Of a stretch of 64,000 bases of DNA, positions 52,001 to 63,600 are shown in pieces. Below the pieces are notes generated by a model. It was not told the origin of the DNA. It searched no databases and was given only the letters and a program-made list of their open reading frames with translations. A program made the position numbers and the translations under genes. Source of the stretch: Syncephalis fuscata (Eukaryota; Zoopagomycota; Zoopagomycetes; Zoopagales; Piptocephalidaceae); contig JAHLTZ010000006.1 of assembly GCA_025786725.1 (NCBI GenBank), forward strand, positions 496,001-560,000, in the 5' to 3' direction. The first letter of the stretch is position 1. Each line of letters begins with the position of its first letter.

Positions 52001-54094
52001 ACGCAGGATGCCATTCAACTACATGAGCTGCCATTTTACAATGTTGATTTGTATAAAGAACATCCATGGGGTACTTTTGTTTCAACAGGTAAACGAGACA
52101 GGAAATTACATAAAGTAATGCCAGATATGAAGACGCAGGATGCCATTCAACTACATGAGCTGCCATTTTACAATGTTGATTTGTATAAAGAACATCCATG
52201 GGGTACTTTTGTTTCAACGAGTAAACGAAGCAAGACATTACATAAAGTAATGCCAGATATGAAGACGCAGGATGCCATTCAACTACATGAGCTGCCATTT
52301 TACAATGTTGATTTGTATAAAGAACATCCATGGGGTACTTTTGTTTCAACGAGTAAACGAAGCAAGACATTACATAAATTAATGCCAGATATGAAGACGC
52401 AGGATGCCATTCAACTACATGAGCTGCCATTTTACAATGTTGATTTGTATAAAGAACATCCATGGGGTACTTTTGTTTCAACGGGTAAACGAGACAGGAA
52501 ATTACATAAAGTAATGCCAGATATGAAGACGCAGGATGCCATTCAACTACATGAGCTGCCATTTTACGATGTTGATTTGTATAAAGAACATCCATGGGGT
52601 ACTTTTGTTTCAACGGGTAAACGAAGCAAGAAATTACATAAATTAATGCCAGATATGAAGACGCAGGATGCCATTCAACTACATGAGCTGCCATTTTACG
52701 ATGTTGATTTGTATAAAGAACATCCATGGGGTACTTTTGTTTCAACGGGTAAACGAGACAGGAAATTACATAAAGTAATGCCAGATATGAAGACGCAGGA
52801 TGCCATTCAACTACATGAGCTGCCATTTTACGATGTTGATTTGTATAAAGAACATCCATGGGGTACTTTTGTTTCAACGAGTAAACGAAGCAAGACATTA
52901 CATAAAGTAATGCCAGATATGAAGACGCAGGATGCCATTCAACTACATGAGCTGCCATTTTACGATGTTGATTTGTATAAAGAACATCCATGGGGTACTT
53001 TTGTTTCAACGAGTAAACGAAGCAAGACATTACATAAAGTAATGCCAGATATGAGGAGGCAGGATGCCATTCAACTACATGAGCTGCCATTTTACAATGT
53101 AAATTTAGACAAGGAGCAACCGTGGGGTACATTTTCACATTCTAAAAAGCTATGCAAAATATTAAACGAAGATAAACGACACGACGAGAAAACATATGGA
53201 TTGATAGCAAGAAAAACGCCATTAACAACTGCTCAGTTAAATCGAGAATTGGCATTTTACGGCGTTGACTTGGAGAATGAGCAGCCATGGGGAACGTTTA
53301 TATATCGTATTAGGCCCCGCCATTCTGTTCACAGCCTACGTCGTGCCAGAGCTATGGATAAACACAGCCGACGTAACAGTCTGCCTAAAATCCCATTAGG
53401 TAGTGCTCGATTAGAAAAGGAGCTTGCGTTTCACAACATTCCACCTAATGAAGATATTCCATATGGCACACTAAAGAATTATTTGCATTTATACTTTTCA
53501 GAGCTTGATAAGATGTTTGCACGGGTTGGACGTGAAGCTGCACAGCAGATACATTCAACGGACAACACTGCAAAATCTCTTAGTAAGTAACATATTAACA
53601 ACGATTATTTATTAAAAAATTAATTTTTTAGGCTATCTCCATCCTACCAAATCAATGGAAGACCGTCCAGTATATCATGAACAACTTGGTGGTAAGAAAG
53701 CGCAAAATCGTCTTTCCAACAACTACATGTCTCCTACTGTTTCATCGATAAATAAGACGCGACGATCAACGCCTCCAAACACTTCTAATCAGTCTCCAAC
53801 AACCAATATTCGAAAAAGACAAAGCATTAATGGCGAATCTAGTAGTATTAAGCCTTCATTGCGTAGTACACAAAATCCATGGGGAGATAACTGGCAATCA
53901 CGCCAGCTTACCTCGCAGGCAAGAAACAATAAAAGCGCAAAGCTGATGAACCGTTTTTCAGGATACTCCGAACCAGCCCAAGGTAATGAAATAGCTTTAG
54001 TAGTATAATAGCATTAACAAATGGTTGCATTCTAGAGGGTCCAGAAAAACCGTGGTCTAAGCTATCGCAAGAACGTTCTGGAATGCAGCGCTAA
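49044..54094 (+). CDS. Slm1-like PH-domain protein with a long PWGTF-repeat C terminus
   Basis: Four exons (49044-50019, 50073-53582, 53632-53982, 54036-54094) encode 1,631 residues. In order: a disordered head with Gln/Thr runs; a helical region (about 175-415) starting QKLFGDRLRTIERTVKTL, with ARAAYITNQVQPALRQLL and FEATITERLKQIITSFLQWD, matching the BAR-like half of Slm/Rgc proteins; a PH domain (about 440-550; QQGPLMYRMANGNWNSGKFV to FRAANEQTMLGWWNNMTHIS); a linker; and then about fifteen copies of a short motif of the form LPFYNVDLYKEHPWGTF, ten of them in near-identical 44-residue units. The end is basic and Ser-rich. Slm proteins bind PI(4,5)P2 at the plasma membrane and act with TORC2; the repeat tail is not part of that family as I know it. 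The gene lies inside the 437-bp inverted repeat. Confidence 0.85.
51764..53083 (+). repeat. Ten-unit 132-bp tandem coding repeat
   Basis: Ten units of exactly 132 bp (44 codons) run from the CTG at 51764 to the start of a diverged eleventh unit at 53084. Units differ at a few fixed positions: FYN/FYD, TGK/TSK, QSKK/RDRK/RSKT/RSKK, and HKV/HKL. The bulk is identical at DNA level, so expansion or gene conversion is recent. Older, degenerate relatives of the motif flank the array on both sides (about 51440 and 51640; 53090, 53245 and 53420). Confidence 0.96.
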
Positions 54095-54213
54095 TTTTGT
54101 TTTAGTGTGATTGTGTATTATTGGTGTAAATAGCACTTTAAATCAACAAATTCATCTTTTATTATAATGGCAATGACAATAGTAATAAATTTAAACATTA
54201 CATGAAAATCATA

Positions 54214-54650
54214 TAAAACATGTTATTTAAATGTTGTTATTGCTTAAAATGTCACGATTCAACAACGTTCAAATTAAGCTTTGTTGTATCTTAATTAAGG
54301 TTTTCTCGTCAGGGTCCTTTGCATTTACTCGCCATTTAATCGCCGATAGTACTATAAATACTTAATACGCTCGCTAAACATGAAATAAATAACTTTTCTA
54401 CTTCCAATTACTTATAGCTTACTTTCATATTAATAAAGTCGAGACCTCTGTGTTAGATTACTGAATAAAGCCATTTATTGATAATAAGATTTGTTAAGCT
54501 ATTAAATTGATAATTTTTATTAGTGTAAGTAATTAACATTTGACTAAACCACATCTATTACCCCCTTCTTCTATTTTGATTGCTAAGCAAACATTACAAA
54601 ATCATAAACCTGGTTTTGTAACAATATAATAAACACACTTTATTTGGTAC
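54214..54650 (-). repeat. Right arm of the 437-bp inverted repeat
   Basis: Reverse complement of 47439-47875 with two mismatches. It begins 120 bp after the stop codon of the Slm1-like gene, so it may overlap the 3' UTR. It contains no open frame of note. Confidence 0.95.
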
Positions 54651-55037
54651 ATAACTTTTTTAATTACTGCTAGAACTTTAAACTATTTTATTTTGATAAC
54701 ACTTAAATAATAATAAAATACTACTAACCTTAAAATTAATATTTTATTGAAAGATAAGCAGCCGTTTGTGCATATTGAAGACGTGTTATACAATATTTTT
54801 TTAAAGCAATGTGACCAAACAGATTTTAGTCTAAATTGCAACAATAAAAAAATTGCTTTCAAAATACGTTCCTTATTTCTTAATTTTGATTGTAACATAA
54901 TAGTAGTATTTGCTTATTGCTAGTCTTTCAACCTTTTTCGTCACAAATGCTATACGACGGTCTAATCGAATACTAAACAACATCAATGTGTGTCATATAG
55001 ATATCAATTAAACACGGCATAAAGATCTGCGTGAAAC

Positions 55038-55400
55038 ATGCCGACCTACAACGCACAGCGCATCACATATAAATATGTAACACCGTTTGTTGCGGTACCG
55101 GCGAGTTGAAATAATGGAGCTTGGACTGTCGACGACATACATCGAGAGACTGTCCAGGTGTTATTTATACCAACATTTGGTAACAATAATACACCAGCTT
55201 CATCTTTTGATCCGACCAAAAGGCCCGATACAATGACTGATGCACACTAGTACCGTGTTATAAGCAAAAGTGTAAGCACCATTGACTTCGGTTGTAATCT
55301 AGCCAAGAGTTGGACATGATTAACACCGTGGTCAAATATCCCTCATATACAAACACAATACGTGTATCGACGAATGTAATTGGGGCGGATATACACAGTT
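55038..55400 (+). pseudogene. Relic coding fragment with in-frame stops
   Basis: A GC-richer stretch reads in one frame from ATG 55038: MPTYNAQRITYKYVTPFVAV, PAS, TGA (55107), NNGAWTVDDIHRETVQVLF, IPTFGNNNTPASSFDPTKRP, DTMTDAH, TAG (55248), YRVISKSVSTIDFGCNLAKS, WT, TGA. A further coding-like stretch (NTVVKYPSYTNTIRVSTNVI) continues in another frame to about 55400. The amino-acid composition is unlike translated AT-rich background. I do not recognise the parent gene. It is probably a decayed gene; a short real gene with unusual decoding is less likely. Confidence 0.45.
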
Positions 55401-55433
55401 GTATATATTAAACATAAGCATGAACGTTATTAG

Positions 55434-55562
55434 CGACAATTATCGTCGTCCGAACTGAATCAGACAATAAAGATTATCACAATTAAACACATGAATGTTA
55501 TAATAAACATAAATATTATACAGACAATTATCGTCGTCCGAACTGAATCAGACAATAAAGAT
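55434..55562. repeat. Two-copy direct repeat, 89-bp period
   Basis: A 40-bp block with TATCGTCGTCCGAACTGAAT and CAGACAATAAAGAT occurs at about 55434-55474 and again at about 55523-55562. The blocks are separated by AAACATAAAT-rich spacer that is itself partly repeated on both sides. A local tandem duplication. Confidence 0.85.
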
Positions 55563-55679
55563 CGTCAATTAAACATAAATGTTTGTTGAGAAAAGTCAAG
55601 TCATCACTGATCGGTTTTCACCAATCTGTTTTGTTATGTCCTTTCTACATACTTATCAAAGGGGTGTTTTTTGAGTAGG

Positions 55680-56219
55680 AAGGGTCGTTTGTAAGGTTCA
55701 AATCGCAGCACAGGTTGAGAATTGGATTAGGACGGCTAACCAAAAATGTGACAGTCTTGTTCAAATTTATGCTAATAATTTGCATCAATGGATACGGGGG
55801 CAATTCTACACGATTCCACGCAACAGCCAGTTACCCGACGGATACGCAACCAAATGCCAAACGGCCCGGTCATCTGTAACGTTCTTTGCAAGCGCTATCC
55901 ATCGATACCGGTCATACTATCCCGAGCTCCTACAGCCTTATACCGCTTTGACCGCCGCATCATTGTACCTTTACAGGATGGCCTGCTAATTTCCCGACCG
56001 ATTCCGCCGCATTGCACTGCGCCAGTCCGGGGGCCTTCCCGTCTATTCTCCACCACTTGTTGCAATATTTACGAACTTCGCCTACTTTTACGCAAACTAG
56101 GCCGTTTCACATTTTTCCCATCAAAATACTGCCATTCAACTCACAGTTGCCTTATATGGACATGTCACGTGACTATAGCTGGACACTTAGCTGAACAGTT
56201 GCTCATCTACGATGGCTAG
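55680..56219 (+). pseudogene. Second relic coding region
   Basis: Another GC-richer patch in the AT-rich tract. From about 55690 one frame reads VENWIRTANQKCDSLVQIYA, NNLHQWIRGQFYTIPRNS and on through HRYRSYYPELLQPYTALTAA to a stop at 55987, then continues in the same frame as FPDRFRRIALRQSGGLPVYS with further stops. A second frame stays open from 55788 to 56219. The helical, non-repetitive composition suggests former coding DNA, but no family is recognised and no start codon or splice pattern makes an intact gene. Confidence 0.35.
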
Positions 56220-56812
56220 AAGCATGCAAATACGCTACCTATCCAATGTTGTCGCTGTGCAATCAGTTAGTATAATGCTTTACGCATCTTCCCACACTAC
56301 TATCGCTACCGCATAATACAGTCCATTTACCTGCATTATTATGGCTGTATGGCCATCTATAGCGATATAGCCCAATTCTATCTATTAATTACAATATATA
56401 TATAACGAAATAAACAACCGATAATTAACGTGCTAAACTTTTATCCTTTTACTCCTTTTACACACTATGTTTATACATGCACTTTTTATACACAACTACC
56501 CCCCTCTAGCACACAGACTATCGCCGCAATACACTCTATCTGCATTCAAATGTATTCTACTCGCTCTCTTGTATAGTATAGACCATAGCCGGCACAATTA
56601 TCGCTAATATTGAAAGGCCGGCATGCGTACAATAACGGTATATTGTCACTGTTGCATCACGTGACACCTTTTTGTATATGACATAAATCGCCACTGTACA
56701 TCAATATTTCTACATCTCAGCTTGATATTATGCTTTGTTTACCATTATAAAACAATATAATATAATATATATATACTAAATTTTACTCGTAATCAATTTA
56801 CACAATTTTTTG

Positions 56813-56946
56813 GCCTTTTTTTGCAAAAAAATTTGTTCTAAATTCTATACCATTCCTTATAACTAAGCATGGGGAACTTGAATCCGGCAATCATTTTGCT
56901 ATCTTTCGGCTATATAGGCCATGATTGCTAAAAATCTGCTATTTTT
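56813..56946 (+). repeat. Diverged direct repeat, copy 1
   Basis: Paired with 57148-57280. Both read TTTTTTTGCAAAAA, then TCTAAAT, CTATACC, ACTAAGCATG, AATCC-GCAATCATTTTG, CTATCT, TATATA-GCCATGATTG and a closing GCTATTTT, with substitutions and small indels between the landmarks. Spacing is about 335 bp. Non-coding; origin unknown. Confidence 0.75.
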
Positions 56947-57147
56947 GCATATTTATTGGTGTATTATCACTATAACTACGCCATCACACAATGCAGCTAC
57001 AATGTACTTCACCAATAGTCGTATATATATCATACGCATATTCATGCAAAATATCATGCAATTTGCTTGATTATACGTAAAGTTATACCCAGTAATATTC
57101 GTGCTTTTAAAACTAAATTAAAAATACGTAAATTGCGTCTTTAGCCA

Positions 57148-57280
57148 GCTTTTTTTGCAAAAATTCTTCTTCTAAATCTTATACCTGTCATTACAACTAA
57201 GCATGAAGGACTCAAATCCAGCAATCATTTTGCTATCTCTCAGTTATATAAGCCATGATTGGTAAAAAAACGGCTATTTT
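57148..57280 (+). repeat. Diverged direct repeat, copy 2
   Basis: Second copy of the element at 56813-56946, in the same orientation, roughly three-quarters identical by eye. Confidence 0.75.
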
Positions 57281-59349
57281 CACTATAATTTCAATAAATA
57301 TGCCTATAATTCTAGATAATTACATCTGGTTGCACAGTATTTTTGCCACCAACTTACCTTCATCTAAGACAACTGTTGTTTTAGATAAAATATTTAATGT
57401 ATTTGTTTTGGTTACACGCACATTTTACTTTTAATTTTCTATGACCATCGTCACCATCTAAATAAAGTGTTTATATGATTTTTATTATTTATAATAACTA
57501 TGACTGTAATGCAGATTTATTTATTTTTGATACAAAGTGTTAATATGATTGTAGTTAACATAATACAGGTTATTACTACTTAATATTATTAAAGTGTAAA
57601 GCTTTGACATTTGATGTTAAAAATACGTTAATATTAACACTTTGTGTTAAAAAAGCGCAAATGTTACTATTTATTATAATTGAGGCAAATTTTAAAGCTT
57701 TATTTTCCTTACTTTAACCTAATAAATTATTTTTTATTAAATTAGTTAGTTAGGTAATTAGATGGATAATTAGATAAATAATTATATATTTATGTAGTTA
57801 GGTAGTTAAATAATTAATTAGTTGATTTTTTAATTGTTTAAAATGCCATTTATTTAGTCAGATTGGCTATAGAAAAGGTGGCTGTTTAATAAACAACATT
57901 TATAATAAGTATATTAATCTTGATCTCACATTACGAATATGCCCAAAATGCAATAATAGAATATTAGAAAATGCAACAGACCATTCAGATGCAAAAATCC
58001 ACACAGTACGTAGATGCAATAACAATAAATGCGAGATGAAATGAAATATCAATCATATGGCTTTTATATATCTATACTATTATATATCATTATATGATAA
58101 ATCGGATACATTATATTCTTATAAGTTTCAATTACATATAGTTTGTTAAGCAAGTGAGGTAAATAAGTTGATATTTACTAATAAGAAAGCTGAAACAAAA
58201 AAACAACTGCAATAGTTAGCGCGTATATACTAGACAATAAATGACATACAATATAAATAATATGCGGTGCAAAATGTACGATTAGCAGCGTTGAAGTTAT
58301 TGAGCATATATGCATGATCAATGAGCAAAATTAGTCGACATTTATAAATAATAAAGCTAGAACAAAAATAAAATAGTTTTGGATAGAGGAAGGCTAGGCG
58401 AGTATAGAATAATATATAAAATGATAAGTGTATGGTAAGAAAGTATAAGAAATAATGTTGAAGTTATAGTGCATATAATGCAATGAGTGGAATGAGTAAA
58501 GTATAATGGAACATATAAACAGTAATGTATTTAGTATGTTATAAAATGATATATAATAGTGCGAGACATGTTGGAAATGATATAGGTAAATGGTGGATAT
58601 ATGCATACTGGATAACGAATCTACAATGTTGAGTATTTGATAATTGATGTCATTCACCACCCATCATCATGTTCAATAAATTGGATGTTATTAAATATTA
58701 GTCATTTGTCCCCAAAAAGCAATAAGTGTGATGATGTGACAATTAAATAAAACTCACCACTTGTCCCCATGTTCAATAGATTGAATGTGCAGCTCAATTG
58801 CGCGAATGTTATCAAAAAAAGTCATTGACCCCCAAATCATATTAGATTATTAATAAACTGTTTACTATTAGTGTAACAACACTTGTTACCATGATGGCTA
58901 AACTTTACTTTAACTCTCACGTCTGGAGTGTTCAAAGCAAAATTCGTTCCAATTGAAGTCGTGCTGTTATGCACAACAAACACAAGTATAATGTTTTCAT
59001 TTGATTACTTTTTAATTCACGAGGCCAATCATTATTGTTGTTGGCTATGTGTAGAAAAATTGATCGAATATTAATAAAAGGCATTGATTGCAATTTCATA
59101 TCGTTCCGCAGTTGCTATTGTTGTTACTACATACAGCATAGATTCTTGCGTCTGAATGGTCTCTTTTATTTCCCAATCTTCTACTGTTGCATTTGAGCAT
59201 ATTTGCAATGTAAAGTACTTGTCTATGGTGCTAAAAAGGTAGGACAACTAGCGTTTCTGATGTTCACTATTCTCGAGTATTCTTGGTATCAACTTGGTAG
59301 GTACAGTTTATTTGCCAATCATTGATGAAGCAAATTAATCTCCACCATA

Positions 59350-59640
59350 TGCAATAATGATAGGCTAAGTGGTTTCACCAGGAAGATATTGTGGCGACAG
59401 TTGTAACCAGAATATACGGCATACCATTGAGGTTACTTAAACAGGCGTTAATGTAAATAAGAGAAATAAAGACTAGCGATTGAATAATGCTTTTTATTGA
59501 TGTTCAAATACACATGCTATTTATATTGCTATATTCGGCATTATCATATAATATATTACTGAATAGAACAATAGGATAGTAATAAGAAAAAGATAGTGGA
59601 AGGAGTAAATAAAAAATGTGGGTCAAAGTACAGTGGCTCC
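59350..59640 (+). repeat. Dispersed repeat, copy B (~291 bp)
   Basis: Partner of 48193-48478. Same orientation, small indels (for example an added ATACAC near 59510). It lies outside the long inverted repeat, whereas copy A lies inside it. Confidence 0.85.
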
Positions 59641-59904
59641 TCTAGTTTATTAATGCCTATGACTATGTACACGTGGATTCATGTGAACAAATGGTCATTT
59701 ACCTGGTCGCCATTTATATTTTGTGAATCAATTCAGTGGCCTTGGATTAGAGCCATGTGAATTTAATTATAATCTACGACTGACAAGTTAGGATATGAAT
59801 GTACCTTAATCGGTAAATGGAGCAACGTGGACGCATGGATACTGTGGGCAAATTTGCCTGAAATGGTCGACAACTTGTCCTCTTGGTGTGAAAGAGGAAA
59901 ATGA

Positions 59905-60030
59905 GTGGCGAGTGTGAGTGTGAGTGTGAGTAGACGCAAACGACACTAATGCGCCCAATACTATTATTGGGCTACTGCCACACAAATACTGTTGCCATAC
60001 ACACACACTGTGACACACACACACACACCA
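59905..60030. repeat. GTGAGT and CA simple repeats
   Basis: A run of AGTGTG/GTGAGT units (about 59908-59931), then CACACA tracts (about 60000-60029) interrupted by CTGTGA. They lie about 600-700 bp before the RasGAP start codon. Simple sequence; no function inferred. Confidence 0.8.
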
Positions 60031-60624
60031 CGATGACCACAACAACTACGGCTACTACGCATTTGTCATCTTTTATTCATTCATCATTGATTTTCTCTCG
60101 TTTCTTTCTCTCTTCATATTCTTTTATCGTTAACTTGTTTTTTAGTCAACGGTATTATTCCCTCTTTACTTGTTATTGACTATTCGTTTGATGGTGCGAT
60201 TTATACACATTATAAAGTATAAATCGTTACTGTCAAAATATTCCTTGTCATTGTCGTTGACGACGTAAGTAACTAGGCGTGCTACCAGTAGACACACGTG
60301 GTCTGCTTGTAACTGGATGGATTGGCGAGTATGTTTATGCACATAGCCGGTTGATATTCTGTGCGTTACAATAGTATTGCGCCTAGATGCTGGCTTGACC
60401 TGTTCGCCAGGTTGAGTGAGGGCATGGTGCATACTTGTGCGGCGTTGGCCAAGTGCATTGCATTTGTTATACCTGTATAGCAGCTACAGTAACTCGTTCA
60501 GCTTTAACACTACAATAACAGCTAATTAATACCATCTTTCTACTATAGCAAGCAGGTTTCTATTGTGCGCAATAAGTCGGCTAGATTATTACACATCTAG
60601 CGACGCATCGCGCAAGCTAGTGGC

Positions 60625-63600
60625 ATGAGCCTGCCTACAGGCTATAGCAACGCCTCCACAGGCGGTGGAGGTGGTAGTGGCGGTAATAGTGGTGCTGCTA
60701 ATTTATCAACGACCGCTGCTACTACCATCAATAATTCTGCAGCAGATCGGCTACAGCATTCTAATTCGCAAAACTCTATCAATACTTTGACAACTAATCC
60801 TGCTACCATGAATAATCCACAGGCTCATAATTATATGCGTGGTGGGCCTCAACCTAATACACGCCATCGTACAACTACAACAGTAACACGGGGAAATCCA
60901 AAGGACATGAATGGAGACACAATTCTTATTCTTTCGCTAATTAATCGATTAGGAGCAAAGGTAAGCTTTATTAATGGATAACCGTACAATAAAATAACTA
61001 GATTTATAACAATTATAATAACATTAATATTATCGTCTAGCTTCCATCTAATACGAGACGTCGATTGGAAGCGGTTGAATCTGATCCTATGGTGCAGTTA
61101 ACCATTCGTTCACTCGTTGATCTGTCGCAGTATCGTTTAACAACGGCCGCACACAGTTTAATGACGTTATTGGAAAATGTTAATAAGGTATGTATTAATT
61201 TAGATAATAATTAAATTAAATAATTAACTAATCTATTGTAATAGTCAATATCAATTATAAATGACGATGGACCATCAATCGATATTTTACAATCACAATT
61301 GCTTATTCTAAAGGTTCTAGGTGCTTGTATGTCACATCATTGGCGCTGTCATCGCGATACACAGCGTGAACGTAATCGAGCTACCAATAATGGATGTGAT
61401 AATAATCCAATGTCTCCACATTCGGCATCAAGCGCACAATCTTTTAGAAAACGCAGCGAATCTGACGTTACCATGCATCCAACATCAATGCCTAAATCTG
61501 AATCAAGTAGTTCAATTAATAATTTTGATACTATTAGCCATGGTAGTCATACACACTCGACTAGATCCTACACAATGGCCGGAACAGAAGCACCAGTTGG
61601 ATTGGATGCATTTGAATCGACTCGAGTGGCAACATCGCGTCAAAGCCTTGAAGCCATTGCTGCTCAAGCTCATAGTACTTATGAAGATCCGCCTGCATTG
61701 GAAGAACCATTAGCCAAATATATATTCCATGTAGTGGCTAGTTTCTTACAAAATACCTCGCCTGATGTTTATGATGCACATGCTGCGGCTGGTGGTGCTG
61801 CATTAGCGGCAGCTATGGTAGACAGCCCCGATGTATATGGAAAAAGTACGCATCATCCAGCGTCACTTTCATCGGCTGGCGTAGGCGGTGGTGTAACGTC
61901 ACCAACTGCTACTTCTCACGGCGCAGCAGGAACTGGTCGCGATTTTCTTACCTCTACCTATGCAGCATTAGCCGATGCACCGGCCGACCTGGCCTATGAA
62001 ATCCATCGTGCTGCAGGTCGGGTGTTGTTCTACGTTAGTGCATCCAACTGGCCGGTAGTATTTGCCCGACTTAAAGCACGCATTGCTGTATTGGCCCAGA
62101 CATCAGACGAAAATGCCGATACAGGTGAAGTACGACTATTAGAATGGTGTAATTTGAATTCACGTCGATTGTCAATGGTACTGCAAGGTAAATAGATAGA
62201 ATCGACTATCATTAATTAGCATTTATCGTCTAATACATGCTTGTTTTAGAACTTGGTACAGTTTTTCTTCAAATGAAACGTTCAGCACAACAAGTTACTG
62301 CTGTTGTATTAAGACGGTCTATTTGGAACTGGATTGAGGTTTATCCAATGGATTTCGCTCAACTATGTCGTTCACAAAAGCGACTTGAAGGTGGTCCAGA
62401 AATTTTATTTGATCAGTGTAACTCGGTTGCCGATAGTCATCGACGTAAAATGGTATTTTGGCCATTACAAGCAATGCTACTTGTCCTCTGTCCGGATATT
62501 TTATTGAATATTGTAGAATCGGATTTGATTAAAACGACAAAGAAAACACTATTCCTTGATTCATTAAAAAAGTCGTTAAAAAGCAACAAATCGGCTGAAG
62601 TTGCCGCCATTGCTTGTGTTGATTTGTGTAAAGCAGCCACTTACACTAATCGAGAAGAACAATTGGCACTTTCGACCATTGTAACTGATATAGAGAATGA
62701 ATTACGCGTAAGTAGTATTTTGCACACCAAATACAATAATCTAATCTGATTTAATTTAATTTAATTAGGATAAATTATTTGACCCACAAAGACCATTCCT
62801 TACTATGAGTGGCGCGATTGATCAACGTTTAATGACCGAATGTTTAACAGCTTTATTTCGCTCAAGTCCCCACAGCACACTTGAGTCGCTAATTCCTATT
62901 TGTTTGAACGACAATACACATACCGTATTTCGACTTGTACTAGTAAAAAGTTGCTATCTAATTGCATCAGAAAAACAGCTAGCTTGGAATCCAACCATTT
63001 CTAGTATGTATTCCGTGTTGGCCACACCACTTCGCCTATTACTGTTGCAGTCAAATATGTCACATGGACAAGAAGGTGCCATGTCATCGGCACCTAGGGG
63101 TGCTACAAATAACCGTGGACCATTTGAACGTAGATTTGGTCGACGAGCACAAGTAGCCGCTCTTTTGGCCGAAGAAGCCAGTGAACGACACGAAATTGTA
63201 CTTAATATTCTTAAACTATACCGCACTGATCCACAGCTGGCCGTCTTTAACCAGAATCCGCATACGCAATATGAAGAGAATTGTAATCTTATTACGGCAA
63301 TTACTAGCTGGCTACACGATCCAGATCCATTGATTCGTACTAACGCTGCAGAGGCATTGCTTGAATTGCACAAACCGGCCTTTATTAATCAATGGGGACC
63401 ACCGCATCTTATTATGAAATCATTTTGGAGTATTAGTTCACAGGTAATGCTGGCGGTGGCCCGACATATTCTTAACTTTAAGGAGCGTGAAGATGGTACA
63501 AGATATGCACTGGAATTATTGCAACAATTACTTGTACGACGTAATGAATTTCTTCGTGAACACCAAGAGCACTGCACAGTAGGCATGGAAATACCAGATC

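Larger units (their letters stand above)
56220..60624. other. Long gene-poor AT-rich region upstream of the RasGAP gene
   Basis: About 4.4 kb without a supported gene. It holds the diverged direct repeat pair at 56813/57148; a 15-bp inverted pair (ACAAAGTGTTAATAT near 57531 and its complement near 57627); TTAG-type simple repeats at 57740-57840; a loose repeat of CACCAC..CATGTTCAATA near 58656 and 58754; dispersed repeat copy B at 59350-59640; and GTGAGT and CA runs at 59905-60030. The last 400 bp are presumably the RasGAP promoter. No tRNA or rRNA seen. Confidence 0.6.

Noticed and set aside
51744-53138. 464-codon open frame on the minus strand across the 132-bp array
   Set aside because: The repeat length is a multiple of three, so one stop-free unit read backwards stays open over all copies. 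It is the antisense shadow of the Slm1-like gene, with no splice or start context of its own.
47439-54650. LTR retrotransposon with 437-bp LTRs
   Set aside because: The two copies are inverted, not direct, and no reverse transcriptase, integrase or gag lies between them.
55690-55720. Pol III B-box (GGTTCAAATCG) suggesting a tRNA
   Set aside because: The flanking bases do not pair as a T-stem and no A-box lies at the right distance upstream.
60166-60432. 88-codon minus-strand frame starting with ATG in the RasGAP upstream region
   Set aside because: No recognisable domain and no splice evidence; one ATG frame of this length in a 4-kb region is expected by chance.
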